A stretch of DNA of 64,000 nt, from contig NZ_VMHP01000001.1 in the NCBI RefSeq assembly GCF_008795985.1, forward strand, positions 62,001-126,000, read 5' to 3'. The position numbers were made by a program, and so were the translations under genes. This document shows, one piece after another, positions 38,226 through 47,592 of the stretch. A model generated the notes under the pieces. It was not told the DNA's origin, searched no databases, and was given only the letters and a program-made list of their open reading frames with translations. Position 1 is the stretch's first letter. Every line of letters begins with the position of its first letter. Origin of the DNA: Marinobacter halotolerans. Its GTDB lineage: Bacteria > Pseudomonadota > Gammaproteobacteria > Pseudomonadales > Oleiphilaceae.

Positions 38226-41200
38226 ATGTACAAGAAAACGCTATTAAGCCTTGCCGTGGCCTCTTCGATTACCCTGACTGGCTGTATTGGCACTGAGAGT
38301 GGTGATGATGAAGTCGCTGTCGATCCAAGCCTGCCAGGCGCTGGTTTCAACCCGGCAGGTTCCACCTGGCCACTTTTTGACCCGGCAGCTGGCGCACTCC
38401 CGATACCTAATGACTTGATTTTTGATTCCGAGCAAGGCGATGGAACCTTTGGGGTGGACGATACTTCACCGCCTGTTACCACTGCCCTTAACGAGTTGAG
38501 CGGTGCTTCAACAGTGGCGCCTACCGTTATTCAGTTCAACGGATCGCTTGATCCGGCAACCGTTAAAGGAACTGTTGATCAGGACGGCACTGACGTAAAC
38601 CCCGCCCTTCAGACTGTATTTCTGATTGAACTTGATTATGCAAGTGGCGATCCGGTTCAGGGCCTTGGTAACCGCGAGGCTTCAACCGTTCCAGTTACGG
38701 CAAATCAGCTGCGTTACCGTGCAGACGTTGAAACACTTACAACCGAAGCCGGAAGCGCTGACGCCATCCGAGTTTTGCCGCTTGAGCCCCTTGATCCGGG
38801 CAAGCGCTACGTGGTCGTAGTAACCAATGAAGTAACAGCATCAGGGGATGCGATCATTCCTTCATTTGTCTACGACTTCCTCACCGACGAAAGTAATGAA
38901 TTGGATGGCTCTCTCGGAACAGTCCAGTCACTCATAAACAATCTTTGGGAAGCTTCCGCAGTTGGCTACTTTAACGGCTTTGTAAACCCGGCACGTGCAG
39001 AGGCACTGACCGCAGGCAACATTGCAATCAGCTACAGCTTCACAACATCGAAAGATGAAAAAGTTCTGCAGTACATTGCCGAACCCGCCGCTTGGTTCTC
39101 TGACCAGATCACCAGCTTCCTGCGTGTGAGCGCGACTAAGAAACTGACCGGTGCAGCTCTGTTCTTTGCTAACCAGCAAGGAGCTGATAACGCTCTTCCT
39201 GCAGAAGACTGGGACCTTAACGATGATGGTGTGGTGAACGCTCTGGATTTCGATAGAAACGGAGACGGCATCATTGTTCCGACCGATGATTTCCTGATTG
39301 GAGCAAACCCTCAGGATGGCTTCGGCCACAACGACCTGTTGGTTGCCGCCGATGCGGCGGAAGATGGTTTTCCGACGACACTTCCACCTAATCCGGACTC
39401 ACCGCTGAACGCACTTTTTGGACCATCAGGCCCTTGTACGCTTCCGGCCGAGGGGCTACCCCCTGAAAACGTGGATGTTTCACTCGGATCTGACGCTGTG
39501 GATTGCGTCGCGGTCGCCCTGGCATCGCAGTTCAGGTCAGAACTCCCGACACCTCTCCCCGGCGTAAACCGTAACGTGTCCGCAGGTGGCGGAGAATTCA
39601 CAAACAGCATTACTATCGACGATTCGTCAATCAAGCCTGTCGGTCTGGTCTCTGCCGTCGCAAGTAACATTCCGGTCACAACCAGTGTTCTTGCCGCCGA
39701 AGGTACTATTTCACTTCCCTACTATCTCGGTGACACTGCCGCAGGCATTGCTGGTGCAAATGCACTGAACTGGGTGGCTGACAACGAACTCGCCGCGTCT
39801 CTTAACCAGACATTCAGCGCACTTGGCGTGACTCTGCCCCAGGCCGATCCATCCGTATCGACTGCGGTAAACTACATATTCCCCTTCCCGAAGCAGCGCA
39901 GTACTGAAGAGGTGCCAATGCTGGCGCTCTACCCCAGCACGGGTAGCATAAAAGGTGTTGTCCTTTACCAGCATGGCATTACAACTGATCGCAGCTCGGC
40001 GCTTACATTTGGCACCGGCCTGGCAGGGCAGGGCTATGTAGTGGTTGCGATTGACCAGCCTTTGCACGGTGTAGCGCCGTTCTCATTGGCCGAGCAGCTA
40101 GGACTTACGATCAACCTGCTGACCAAGGGTAACCTGACCGATGAAGAACTGGAGGCAATTACACCTCTTGTTGCTGTAGAACTGGCCGCAGAAACTCCAG
40201 ACCCTTCCGGTATCAATGCGGCGCTTAACGACGCAGAGAATGCAGGCGACATTCAGATCACCGCTGAACAGCTTCTTGGTCTCATACCGCTTGTTTTGGA
40301 AGGAGGAGAAGAAAACATCGCAACCATTGCGGCGGCGTCTCCTGATCTTGATGCCAACAGCGCAAGGTCATTGGTCAATACTGTCGCCAATGCCGGAAGC
40401 ACTATCCCGGGACTTGCTCCGGATATTGGAAGCGAACGCCACTTCGGCCTCTACGCTACCGCCACTGGCCAGCCTGAGGCGATGGTCTTCGAACCTGCAA
40501 ATGCTGAAGGTACCGATGGTTCTGGCAGCTTCTACATCAACCTGCAGAACTTCCTGACAGCCCGGGATAACAACCGCCAGAGCGCCGTGGATCAAATGAA
40601 TCTGCGTGCCACTCTGTTTGGTAATCCAGCTGCAGCTAAGGCAGGTCTGACTCTTGAACGGCCGACAGAGGTTGGTGGTTCCGGTACGCCGGTAGCAGTC
40701 ACTGCCGCGACTCCGGCTTACTTTGCGGGCCACTCACTGGGCACCCTGACCGGTATCCCGTTTGTAGCGTCTGTTAATAAGGATGACATTGCAGAGACCA
40801 TTTTCACTGCCGAAGATGGCAGCACAAGCCTTCCCACAACCTTCAACAATATCCAATCAGCCAGCATGCTAACGCCGGGCGGTGGTATTGTTCGGCTTCT
40901 GGAAAACTCACCGGCCTTCGCCCCAAGGATTCTGTTTGGCCTTGCACAGTCTGGTGGTGGCCAGGGCCCCACACAGGGTAGCGCCGCTCTCGAAGCGTTC
41001 TTCAATGTCGCGCAAACCGCACTGGACGCAGCAGACCCGGTCAACTTTGCGGCAAGCATGCACGCATCAACCCCAGTCCTGCTGTCCGAAGTGTCCGGTG
41101 ACAACGTAATTCCGAATGCGGCCGACCAGGCTGAATGGGGAATTCCGGCCCTCTCCGGAACATTCCCTCCGGAGGTTACAGAGCTGCCAGTCACTGTAAC

Positions 41201-41411
41201 AGTAGACAGCTTCCCTGCGCCTCTGTCAGGAACGCGCCCGCTTACACTGGGGCTTACCGACGGAATTAACAGTTCCTTCTTTACCAGCTATAACGATGGT
41301 GATCATGGAACTCCGACATCGGCCAGTCCTGCGACAGTGTTTGGCCAGATGCTTTGTGGGACTCTCGTAACTTATGATGCTGCAGCCACGTGCGACTTTT
41401 TAACTCCGTAG
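38226..41411 (+). CDS. Large lipoprotein lipase/esterase, VolA/Pla-1/cef type
   Basis: A 1061-residue surface lipoprotein candidate. The N-terminus MYKKTLLSLAVASSITLTGC has a lipobox LTGC with the lipidated Cys at residue 20. An alpha/beta-hydrolase core lies in the C-terminal half: VVLYQHGIT, then the nucleophile elbow GHSLG (Ser837), with candidate acidic and His residues near the end (NDGDHGTP). Residues 330-348 hold two EF-hand-like loops, DLNDDG and DRNGDG, so calcium binding is likely. The overall plan resembles VolA and Pla-1/cef lipases of marine bacteria, which release fatty acids from lysophosphatidylcholine or triglycerides. Substrate is inferred. Followed by two hairpins. Confidence 0.85.
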   Translation: MYKKTLLSLAVASSITLTGCIGTESGDDEVAVDPSLPGAGFNPAGSTWPLFDPAAGALPIPNDLIFDSEQGDGTFGVDDTSPPVTTALNELSGASTVAPTVIQFNGSLDPATVKGTVDQDGTDVNPALQTVFLIELDYASGDPVQGLGNREASTVPVTANQLRYRADVETLTTEAGSADAIRVLPLEPLDPGKRYVVVVTNEVTASGDAIIPSFVYDFLTDESNELDGSLGTVQSLINNLWEASAVGYFNGFVNPARAEALTAGNIAISYSFTTSKDEKVLQYIAEPAAWFSDQITSFLRVSATKKLTGAALFFANQQGADNALPAEDWDLNDDGVVNALDFDRNGDGIIVPTDDFLIGANPQDGFGHNDLLVAADAAEDGFPTTLPPNPDSPLNALFGPSGPCTLPAEGLPPENVDVSLGSDAVDCVAVALASQFRSELPTPLPGVNRNVSAGGGEFTNSITIDDSSIKPVGLVSAVASNIPVTTSVLAAEGTISLPYYLGDTAAGIAGANALNWVADNELAASLNQTFSALGVTLPQADPSVSTAVNYIFPFPKQRSTEEVPMLALYPSTGSIKGVVLYQHGITTDRSSALTFGTGLAGQGYVVVAIDQPLHGVAPFSLAEQLGLTINLLTKGNLTDEELEAITPLVAVELAAETPDPSGINAALNDAENAGDIQITAEQLLGLIPLVLEGGEENIATIAAASPDLDANSARSLVNTVANAGSTIPGLAPDIGSERHFGLYATATGQPEAMVFEPANAEGTDGSGSFYINLQNFLTARDNNRQSAVDQMNLRATLFGNPAAAKAGLTLERPTEVGGSGTPVAVTAATPAYFAGHSLGTLTGIPFVASVNKDDIAETIFTAEDGSTSLPTTFNNIQSASMLTPGGGIVRLLENSPAFAPRILFGLAQSGGGQGPTQGSAALEAFFNVAQTALDAADPVNFAASMHASTPVLLSEVSGDNVIPNAADQAEWGIPALSGTFPPEVTELPVTVTVDSFPAPLSGTRPLTLGLTDGINSSFFTSYNDGDHGTPTSASPATVFGQMLCGTLVTYDAAATCDFLTP

Positions 41412-41440
41412 CACTGAGCTGCTGGTAACGGCAAAACAAA

Positions 41441-41462
41441 AAGGCCTCAATTAGGAGGCCTT
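41441..41462 (+). terminator. First hairpin after the lipase gene
   Basis: Inverted repeat AAGGCCTC/GAGGCCTT (41441-41448 and 41455-41462, loop 6) 30 nt after the lipase stop, preceded by an A-rich run. On the minus strand it would be followed by a T-rich stretch, so it may serve the CoA-transferase gene reading the other way. Confidence 0.6.
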
Positions 41463-41473
41463 GGATTCGAAAG

Positions 41474-41499
41474 CCCCAGCTCCAGCTGGGGTTTTTTTT
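41474..41499 (+). terminator. Intrinsic terminator of the lipase gene
   Basis: An 8-bp GC-rich stem (CCCCAGCT/AGCTGGGG, 41474-41481 and 41484-41491) followed directly by eight T residues (41492-41499). This is a textbook Rho-independent terminator on the plus strand, about 60 nt beyond the lipase stop. Confidence 0.9.
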
Positions 41500-41515
41500 A
41501 CGGCTAAATAATAAC

Positions 41516-42574
41516 TTACGGAATTCTGATTGGCCGTCCTAGTTGTCGCTGCCCAACCCCATCCCCCCGATCAACCTCCACCACCATCCCCCTCGCCTTC
41601 AACTGCGGATGCTCCGCGGCCTCACTAATAGTTAGTACCGGCTCAACACAGGCATCTATCTCCGCAAACACCTCCTGCCAATGGCTCAAAGGTTGCTCGC
41701 AAATCTTCTGCTTGATCGCCGCCTTCAGCTCCTGCTGATGCTCGGGCTTCTGGCTCATGGTCAGCTTCTTTAGTTCGCTCAACCCAAGCGTTTCCAGCAA
41801 CCTTTCCGAAAACTGTGGCTCCAGGCTGCCGATGGAAAGCCAGCGGCCGTCACTGGCCTGGTAGTAGTCGTAAAAAGAGCCGCCATTGAGCATATTGCTT
41901 TCGGGTCTCTGTTCCTGGCCGCCGGCCAGGCAGGCAGCACCTGCCATCGCGTTCATGGCAAACGCAGCATCGGTCATGCTGATATCCACGAAGCTGCCTT
42001 CACCGGTCTGCTGGCGCTTGATGACGGCTGCCAGAACGCCCATGACGGCGTGATGGGAGCCGCCGGCTACATCGGCTATCTGGATGCCCATGGGCGGTGG
42101 GCCACTGTCCTGGCGGCCGCTGTGGCTGGCCACGCCCGACAGGGCCAGGTAATTGATGTCGTGCCCTGCCCGGTCACGGTAGGGGCCGGTCTGGCCGTAG
42201 CCAGTGATGGCGCAGTAGATAAGTGATGGGTTCTCGGCTTTCAGGACGTCGTATCCGATGCCAAGACGATCCATCACACCGGGGCGGAACTGTTCGATCA
42301 CGATATCGTAGTCGCGGACCAGCGCTTTGACTTTTTCCACGCTGCCCTCGGCTTTCAGGTTCAGCTGCAGGGTTTGCTTACCGCGGGAGAGATAGGAGTA
42401 GGTCGTGCTGAACTTGCCGTCAAACGGGGGCATGACCTTCGCCAGGTCCACCCTGTCTGGCGCTTCCACTCTCAACACTTCTGCGCCCATGTCCGCCAGC
42501 ATCATGGTGGCGTAGGGGCCGGGCAACAGTGTGCTGAAATCCAGTACTTTCAGGTGGCTCAATGGACCCGACAT
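41516..42574 (-). CDS. CaiB/BaiF family CoA transferase or alpha-methylacyl-CoA racemase
   Basis: A 352-residue member of the class III CoA-transferase family. It opens LSHLKVLDFSTLLPGPYATMMLADMGAEV, has the SRGKQTLQLNLK loop, and the active-site Asp in AGHDINYLALSG (Asp139). In the family this Asp forms an acyl-anhydride in CoA transferases or acts as acid/base in alpha-methylacyl-CoA racemases. Overall length (about 350) and the GHDINYLALSG context lean towards the racemase group used in branched-chain lipid degradation, but this is not decisive. Single gene, convergent with the lipase. Confidence 0.88.
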   Translation of the reverse strand: MSGPLSHLKVLDFSTLLPGPYATMMLADMGAEVLRVEAPDRVDLAKVMPPFDGKFSTTYSYLSRGKQTLQLNLKAEGSVEKVKALVRDYDIVIEQFRPGVMDRLGIGYDVLKAENPSLIYCAITGYGQTGPYRDRAGHDINYLALSGVASHSGRQDSGPPPMGIQIADVAGGSHHAVMGVLAAVIKRQQTGEGSFVDISMTDAAFAMNAMAGAACLAGGQEQRPESNMLNGGSFYDYYQASDGRWLSIGSLEPQFSERLLETLGLSELKKLTMSQKPEHQQELKAAIKQKICEQPLSHWQEVFAEIDACVEPVLTISEAAEHPQLKARGMVVEVDRGDGVGQRQLGRPIRIP

Positions 42575-42784
42575 AGCGTTCTCCTGTGGTGTATTCGGCT
42601 TTTACCCTGATGCTGCCCGCTTCTGAAGCAAAGACCAACCGCCGCATCCGTCAAACCCACTGGCTTTTTCTTCCAATATTGCTGTGTTCACCGAAAAATT
42701 AACAAATGAGGCTAGGTTCATTTCATCTACAATGGCATGATTGGTCACTAAGATGGATTTTGATCACAACAATAATTGCTGCCC

Positions 42785-43951
42785 ATGACTGCACTGAAAA
42801 TTGAGAAAACCGGTGAACAAGCGGGAAAACCCGAAAACCCTGAACACGAAAGCCTGAGGGACCAGGGGCTGCGCAAACGCCGCCTTGCTATGTCCTTCGC
42901 GTCCTACATGGTGACCTTCAGTATTGTTATCTACTGCTGGTTGCAAAACATGATTCCCTTCCGGGTGGTGACGGAGTTTCTGGCGGCCAGCCTGCTGATC
43001 AACGGTACCTTCTGGTACCTCATCCACACCGGACGCAACCTCAGGTTCCGGGACCCGAGCATGACGTCTGCACAGATGATTGTGTCCCTGATTCCAGCGC
43101 TCTGGGTGATGGCCTTTCTGGAGGCCGGCCAGGCCCGGGCCATTTTCCTGCTAATTGCCATCGTGCCCATGCTGTTTGGCATTCTGGCCCTCTCCAAGCG
43201 CCAGTTTCTGTTCGTGGGGCTCTGGTTCTGCGGGCTTTACGCTCTGCTGATATTGGGGCTCTGGGCATACCGCCCGACGGTTCTTGATGGCGAGCTGGAG
43301 ATTTTGCAGGCGGTCGCTTTTCTGCTGGTGATGGCGGAAATCACCTTCATTGGCGGGTTTATCAGCGGTCTGCGGGGCAAGCTGCGCCAGCGCAACCGGG
43401 AACTGGGCGAAGCCATGGAACAGATCCGGGAGCTGGTAAACGTGGATTCATTGACCGGAGTCTATAATCGGAGGCGACTGTTTGAGGTCATCCGTGAGGA
43501 ATCCAGTCGTTACAGCCGATCCCCCGGCTCCTTTTCCATTTGCCTGATGGATATTGATCATTTCAAGCTTGTGAACGATACCCATGGACACCAGGCAGGC
43601 GACGCCATCCTTAAGGCAGTTGCCAGCTGCGTGGCCGGTGACCTCCGAACCATCGACTGCTTTGGCCGTTACGGCGGCGAGGAGTTTCTGATGGTACTGC
43701 CGCAGACTCCGCTGGAGGGGGCGAAGATCAAGGCGGAACGGGTGCGAGAAAAAGTCGCTTCCCTCAAGTTTCCTGACATAGGGGACAATTTCAGGGTAAC
43801 GGTCTCCATTGGTGTTGCCGAGTACCACAACGACGAATCCACCGACGATACTCTGCAAAGAGCCGATAAGGCACTTTATCGCGCCAAAGACGCCGGCCGT
43901 GACCGGGTGGAGCTTGCCCAACAAGAAGTCCCGGCCGAACAGTTGCAATGA
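42785..43951 (+). CDS. Membrane diguanylate cyclase (GGDEF)
   Basis: A 388-residue cyclic-di-GMP synthase. About six hydrophobic helices (residues 35-195) precede a short coiled coil (GKLRQRNRELGEAMEQIREL) and a GGDEF domain beginning NVDSLTGVYNRRRLF. The motif is GGEEF with an RxxD inhibition site (RTID) five residues earlier and an intact DIDHFKLVNDTHGHQAGD. Its layout parallels the 23622-24683 cyclase, and the two may be distant paralogues. The start is ATG 42785, which lacks a clear ribosome-binding site; TTG 42776 is an alternative. It lies 49 nt upstream of the AraC-type regulator. Confidence 0.9.
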   Translation: MTALKIEKTGEQAGKPENPEHESLRDQGLRKRRLAMSFASYMVTFSIVIYCWLQNMIPFRVVTEFLAASLLINGTFWYLIHTGRNLRFRDPSMTSAQMIVSLIPALWVMAFLEAGQARAIFLLIAIVPMLFGILALSKRQFLFVGLWFCGLYALLILGLWAYRPTVLDGELEILQAVAFLLVMAEITFIGGFISGLRGKLRQRNRELGEAMEQIRELVNVDSLTGVYNRRRLFEVIREESSRYSRSPGSFSICLMDIDHFKLVNDTHGHQAGDAILKAVASCVAGDLRTIDCFGRYGGEEFLMVLPQTPLEGAKIKAERVREKVASLKFPDIGDNFRVTVSIGVAEYHNDESTDDTLQRADKALYRAKDAGRDRVELAQQEVPAEQLQ

Positions 43952-44000
43952 CGCCAAGGCCTTTTATGATGGAGTTCGTTTCACCACCCTGAAGGACACT

Positions 44001-45017
44001 ATGTCGGAACTTACGGTCTCCAGGCACTTTGTTGAAGCCGCCCTGACCGGCGCGCAGAAAAAAGGCTTCGATATCGACGCCCTTCTGCTGAGCGCCGGCA
44101 TTTCACCGGACCTTCTGAAAATCGAGATGGCGCGGGTCAGCAGCAGCCAGTACAGCCGGTTGCTCCAGAACATCTGGAATGTGATGGAAGACGAGTTCAT
44201 GGGCCTGGGCCCGCGTCGCTGCCGCACCGGCACCTTCGCCACCATGTGCGCGCTGATCATTGATTGCCCGAATCTGGAAGCGGTTTACCGCCAGGCTTTT
44301 GACTTCTGCCGGCTGTTCGAGCCCATGGTAGGCATGCAGTTGGAGCAGCATGGCGACGAGGTAAAGCTGGTGACGGTGATCGAAGGTGAAATCGACGATC
44401 CTCTGCATTTTTTCCAGGAGAGCATCCTGGTGATCTGGCATCGGCTGGGGAGCTGGCTGGTTGGCCAGCCGGTAGAACTGGTACGCGCCGAGTTCAGCTA
44501 TCCGGAACCAGCTCATGGCGACGAATACCGGCACATTTTTCATTGCCCCCTGGCATTCAATTGCAGCAAAACCGCACTCACCTTCAGCAAGCGGTTCCTG
44601 GACGCGCCGGTCATCAGGGACAAACCGGAAATGCGACAATTCCTGAAAACATCGCCCGCTGACCTTTTATCCCGGCCGGATGAGAGCAATACCTACACCG
44701 GGCGCATACGGGCGCTGATAGGGCGGGATTTCTCCCGATCGCTGCCGGACTTCGAATGGATCGCGGCGGAGCTGAACACCAGCCCGCAAACGCTCAGACG
44801 GCGGCTCAAACAGGAAAATACTTCCTTCCAGGAGATCAAGGATCTGCTCCGCCGGGATATGGCCATCTATTACCTGGCTCGTCCGGACCTGGCCATCAAT
44901 GATATTGCCTTCAAGGTGGGCTTTACCGAGCCGTCCACTTTCCACCGGGCCTTCAAAAAGTGGACGGGGGTGACGCCCGGCGCCTACCGCGAGGGTGAAC
45001 GCGGTGGGCCGGGCTAG
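44001..45017 (+). CDS. AraC-family transcriptional regulator (OruR-like)
   Basis: A 338-residue regulator with an N-terminal Arabinose_bd-type ligand domain (about residues 20-205) and a C-terminal AraC double helix-turn-helix (LNTSPQTLRRRLKQENTSF, then INDIAFKVGFTEPSTFHRAF and KKWTGVTPGAYRE). The start at 44001 follows a good GAAGGA site; the open frame back to 43809 lies inside the cyclase gene. The group includes OruR and many lipid- or carnitine-related regulators. The target genes are unknown; the cyclase upstream and CaiB gene are candidates by proximity only. Confidence 0.9.
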   Translation: MSELTVSRHFVEAALTGAQKKGFDIDALLLSAGISPDLLKIEMARVSSSQYSRLLQNIWNVMEDEFMGLGPRRCRTGTFATMCALIIDCPNLEAVYRQAFDFCRLFEPMVGMQLEQHGDEVKLVTVIEGEIDDPLHFFQESILVIWHRLGSWLVGQPVELVRAEFSYPEPAHGDEYRHIFHCPLAFNCSKTALTFSKRFLDAPVIRDKPEMRQFLKTSPADLLSRPDESNTYTGRIRALIGRDFSRSLPDFEWIAAELNTSPQTLRRRLKQENTSFQEIKDLLRRDMAIYYLARPDLAINDIAFKVGFTEPSTFHRAFKKWTGVTPGAYREGERGGPG

Positions 45018-45029
45018 CTGGCGTGCGGT

Positions 45030-45884
45030 CTAGTTCTGGTTTTGCATGGTGCGGATCAACTGCCCAAGCGTGCGGGCGATCTCGCTGACCACGCCCTGGT
45101 TTTCCGCCAGGCGCATCATCCGCGAGCCATCCCTTGGATCATAGATCCAGCAGGCGGAAGCGGCGGGTTCGCAGTCCCAGTCGACGCTCGGGTTAACCCC
45201 GAAAACATTCAGGGATTCGGTGGTGCGAAGAATGCGGCCATCGCCCTCCCGACGGGCCTCCTGAATATTCAGGGAACCGTTCATGCGGTTTACTTCATAG
45301 ACCACATCTGCCGGGCGATCCAGACGCCGGATGCGCTCATCGGGACGCCAGCCAGCGTTATCGAGCAGCGCGTTCAGATGCATCACAAGGGCCTCGGCGT
45401 CGGAATCAGCCAGGTAAAGCTCACGCAGTTTTTGCAGAGATTCTTCCCCTGCCGGCTCAATGATTGCAACCTGCTCGGAGTTACTGTTACCACTACCCTG
45501 GCTACCGGCCTGATTGTTCTGACGGGCCTTTTCCACTTGGGTGATCATGGTCAGTGCGTCGGTGTAATGCTCGCCCTCGGCACCGGCTTTGGATACATAC
45601 CCTTCCAGCGCTGATTTGGCCTCGTTCAGGAAGCCGGATTCAAGCATGACGCGGCCACGGTAATACAGATAGTTTGCAGGTTTCTCCGCTTCCATCTGCT
45701 GCAGTCGGTTCAGATACTCGCTGGCTTCGCCCCAGTTGTTCGCCTCAACGGCGGCCTCGGTCGCCAGCATCAGCCGCTGCATTTCATGTTCGGGTTCCAG
45801 GGCTGACGCGCTGCCGGAAAACAGCATGGCGGCGATGACACAACTTGCAACGACATTGCAGACTACTCGGACTGTTCTCAGCAT
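45030..45884 (-). CDS. Secreted protein of unknown function with TPR-like region
   Basis: A 284-residue protein, not recognised. It has a signal peptide (MLRTVRVVCNVVASCVIAAM, cleavage near SASALEPE), then two or three TPR-like helical repeats (residues 35-115: NNWGEASEYLNRLQQME, YLYYRGRVMLESGFLNEAKS). A low-complexity Asn/Ser/Gly linker (about 120-138) precedes a C-terminal domain with two cysteines (DWDCEPAASACWIYD) that may form a disulfide. Periplasmic location is likely. It starts 3 nt after rmuC, so the two are probably co-transcribed; a functional link to RmuC is not known. Confidence 0.8.
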   Translation of the reverse strand: MLRTVRVVCNVVASCVIAAMLFSGSASALEPEHEMQRLMLATEAAVEANNWGEASEYLNRLQQMEAEKPANYLYYRGRVMLESGFLNEAKSALEGYVSKAGAEGEHYTDALTMITQVEKARQNNQAGSQGSGNSNSEQVAIIEPAGEESLQKLRELYLADSDAEALVMHLNALLDNAGWRPDERIRRLDRPADVVYEVNRMNGSLNIQEARREGDGRILRTTESLNVFGVNPSVDWDCEPAASACWIYDPRDGSRMMRLAENQGVVSEIARTLGQLIRTMQNQN

Positions 45885-45887
45885 ATT

Positions 45888-47459
45888 TCACTCCTGCTGG
45901 TTATCACCGACAGCGTCATCAGTGCGCGATGAACCAACGTCATCCCCGCCTTCCGCATCTACTTCGGCCTGATCCTGAATGCCCTTGGGCAGTTCTTTTT
46001 TAACACGAACCCCCAGCTCAACAAAGCGGTTGGCCTGGGATATAAGATTGCCACGCCCCCTTGTCAGGGTGTTCATGGCGTTATCGTACGAGCCCTGGGC
46101 GGTCTGTAACTGGCCGCCCAGCTTCTCCATTGCTTCCACAAACACCCGCAGTTTGTCATAAACCGCGCCCGCTCTGTCTGCAATCCGCCGCGCATTCTGG
46201 CTCTGCCTCTCATAACGCCAGATGTTCTCAACGGTTCTGAGGGTGGCCAGCAGCGTGGACGGTGTTACTACAATAATCTTTCTCTCGAACGCTTCCGCAA
46301 ACAGGTTCTCGTCTTGCTGAAATGCTGCCACAAATGCCGGCTCAATGGGCATAAACAGGAAAACAAAGTCCGGGGAGTGCAACCCGTGCAACTGGCTATA
46401 ATCCTTTTCACTGAGCCCGCGGATATGGCTGCGAACCGCTTCGATATGTTGTTTCAGAGCTTCCGCCCTGGCAGCGTCGTCTTCCTCATTGGCAAACTGC
46501 TGATAAGCGACCAGTGACACCTTGGAATCGATCACCAGGTTGCGACTGTCCGGCAGGTGCACCACCACATCCGGGCGAAGCAGGTTATTGTTCTCGTCGC
46601 GATAGCTGCCCTGGGTGTCGTATTCAATACCCTTTCGCAGGCCAGAGCGCTCCAGCACGCGCTCAAGAATCACCTCGCCCCAATTGCCCTGAATCTTCTT
46701 GTCACCCTTTAGGGCCCGGGTCAGGTTAGACGCCTCTTCGGTGATCTGTTTATTCAACTCCTGCAGGGATTTGATCTCGCTTCTCAGCGCCTGGCGATCC
46801 CGGGTTTCCGTGGTGTAGACGTCCTCAACCCGCTTGCGGAAGTCCTGAAGCTGATCGCGGAAGGGGTTCAGCAGGGTATCCAGGCTGGTTCGGGTCTGCT
46901 GGCTGAAGCGTTCGCTCTTCTGCTCAAAGATCTTGTTGGCCAGGTTTTCGAATTCCTGTTTGAGCGCATCGCGGTTGCGCTCGAGAAGCTCAAGCTTTTC
47001 AGTGGTCGCCCGGCGTTCTTTATCCAGCGTCACTTCCTGCTCCCGCAGGGTCATTCTGGCGTCGGAGAGTTCCCGGGCGATGCCGTCGGCTCTTTGCTGC
47101 TGGGACGCTCTCTCCTCCTCGAGCTCCTGAACCTTCTGCTGCTGGCCCCGGTTTTCCGATTCCAGGCTGGCGATCCGATTTTCAAAGCTGGTAGCCCGGC
47201 CCCGCCAGTGCTCCCTGTCGGTCTCTGCCTGCTCCCGCAGCGACCTCTGCTCGGCCATAGCGGCCTCGGCCTGATCGTTGCGCTGCCTATCCATGGCGCG
47301 AGCATGTTCAAGCTCGGTGATCTGAGCTGACAGCACCTCTTGGGCCCGGCGCGTTCTCACGTAAGCAATGGTCAGAATTACGACAGACAGAAGAAGCAGA
47401 GCAAGAACAACTGACACGGACGGCTCATGCTGGAGAAAATCACTTAACGGCTCCGGCAC
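45888..47459 (-). CDS. rmuC: DNA recombination protein RmuC
   Basis: RmuC-family protein reported to limit inversions at short inverted repeats; thought to be a nuclease-like protein. The 523-residue product starts at GTG with AAGGAG 6 nt upstream, has one N-terminal membrane helix (VSVVLALLLLSVVILTIAYV), a long coiled coil (residues 40-215), then the conserved RmuC domain (KIQGNWGEVILERVLERSG, RPDVVVHLPDSRNLVIDSKV, TPSTLLATLRTVENIWRYE). The DSKV pattern is consistent with a PD-(D/E)xK fold. The acidic C-terminal tail is variable. Co-directional with the secreted unknown gene. Confidence 0.94.
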   Translation of the reverse strand: MPEPLSDFLQHEPSVSVVLALLLLSVVILTIAYVRTRRAQEVLSAQITELEHARAMDRQRNDQAEAAMAEQRSLREQAETDREHWRGRATSFENRIASLESENRGQQQKVQELEEERASQQQRADGIARELSDARMTLREQEVTLDKERRATTEKLELLERNRDALKQEFENLANKIFEQKSERFSQQTRTSLDTLLNPFRDQLQDFRKRVEDVYTTETRDRQALRSEIKSLQELNKQITEEASNLTRALKGDKKIQGNWGEVILERVLERSGLRKGIEYDTQGSYRDENNNLLRPDVVVHLPDSRNLVIDSKVSLVAYQQFANEEDDAARAEALKQHIEAVRSHIRGLSEKDYSQLHGLHSPDFVFLFMPIEPAFVAAFQQDENLFAEAFERKIIVVTPSTLLATLRTVENIWRYERQSQNARRIADRAGAVYDKLRVFVEAMEKLGGQLQTAQGSYDNAMNTLTRGRGNLISQANRFVELGVRVKKELPKGIQDQAEVDAEGGDDVGSSRTDDAVGDNQQE

Positions 47460-47592
47460 CGGGAACTCCTTGTAAAAAGATGTGAATGTCGGCCTGCATC
47501 AACAGTTTATCGCAAATTAAACGGGACTGTTTGGCAAAATCCTGCCCGGCAAACATCCGCCTATGGACTCTGTTCGTAATATCAACTAAAAC

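Noticed and set aside
42575..42784. Possible promoter or small gene between CaiB and the second GGDEF gene
   Set aside because: AT-rich, but no convincing -35/-10 pair, hairpin or coding frame was found.
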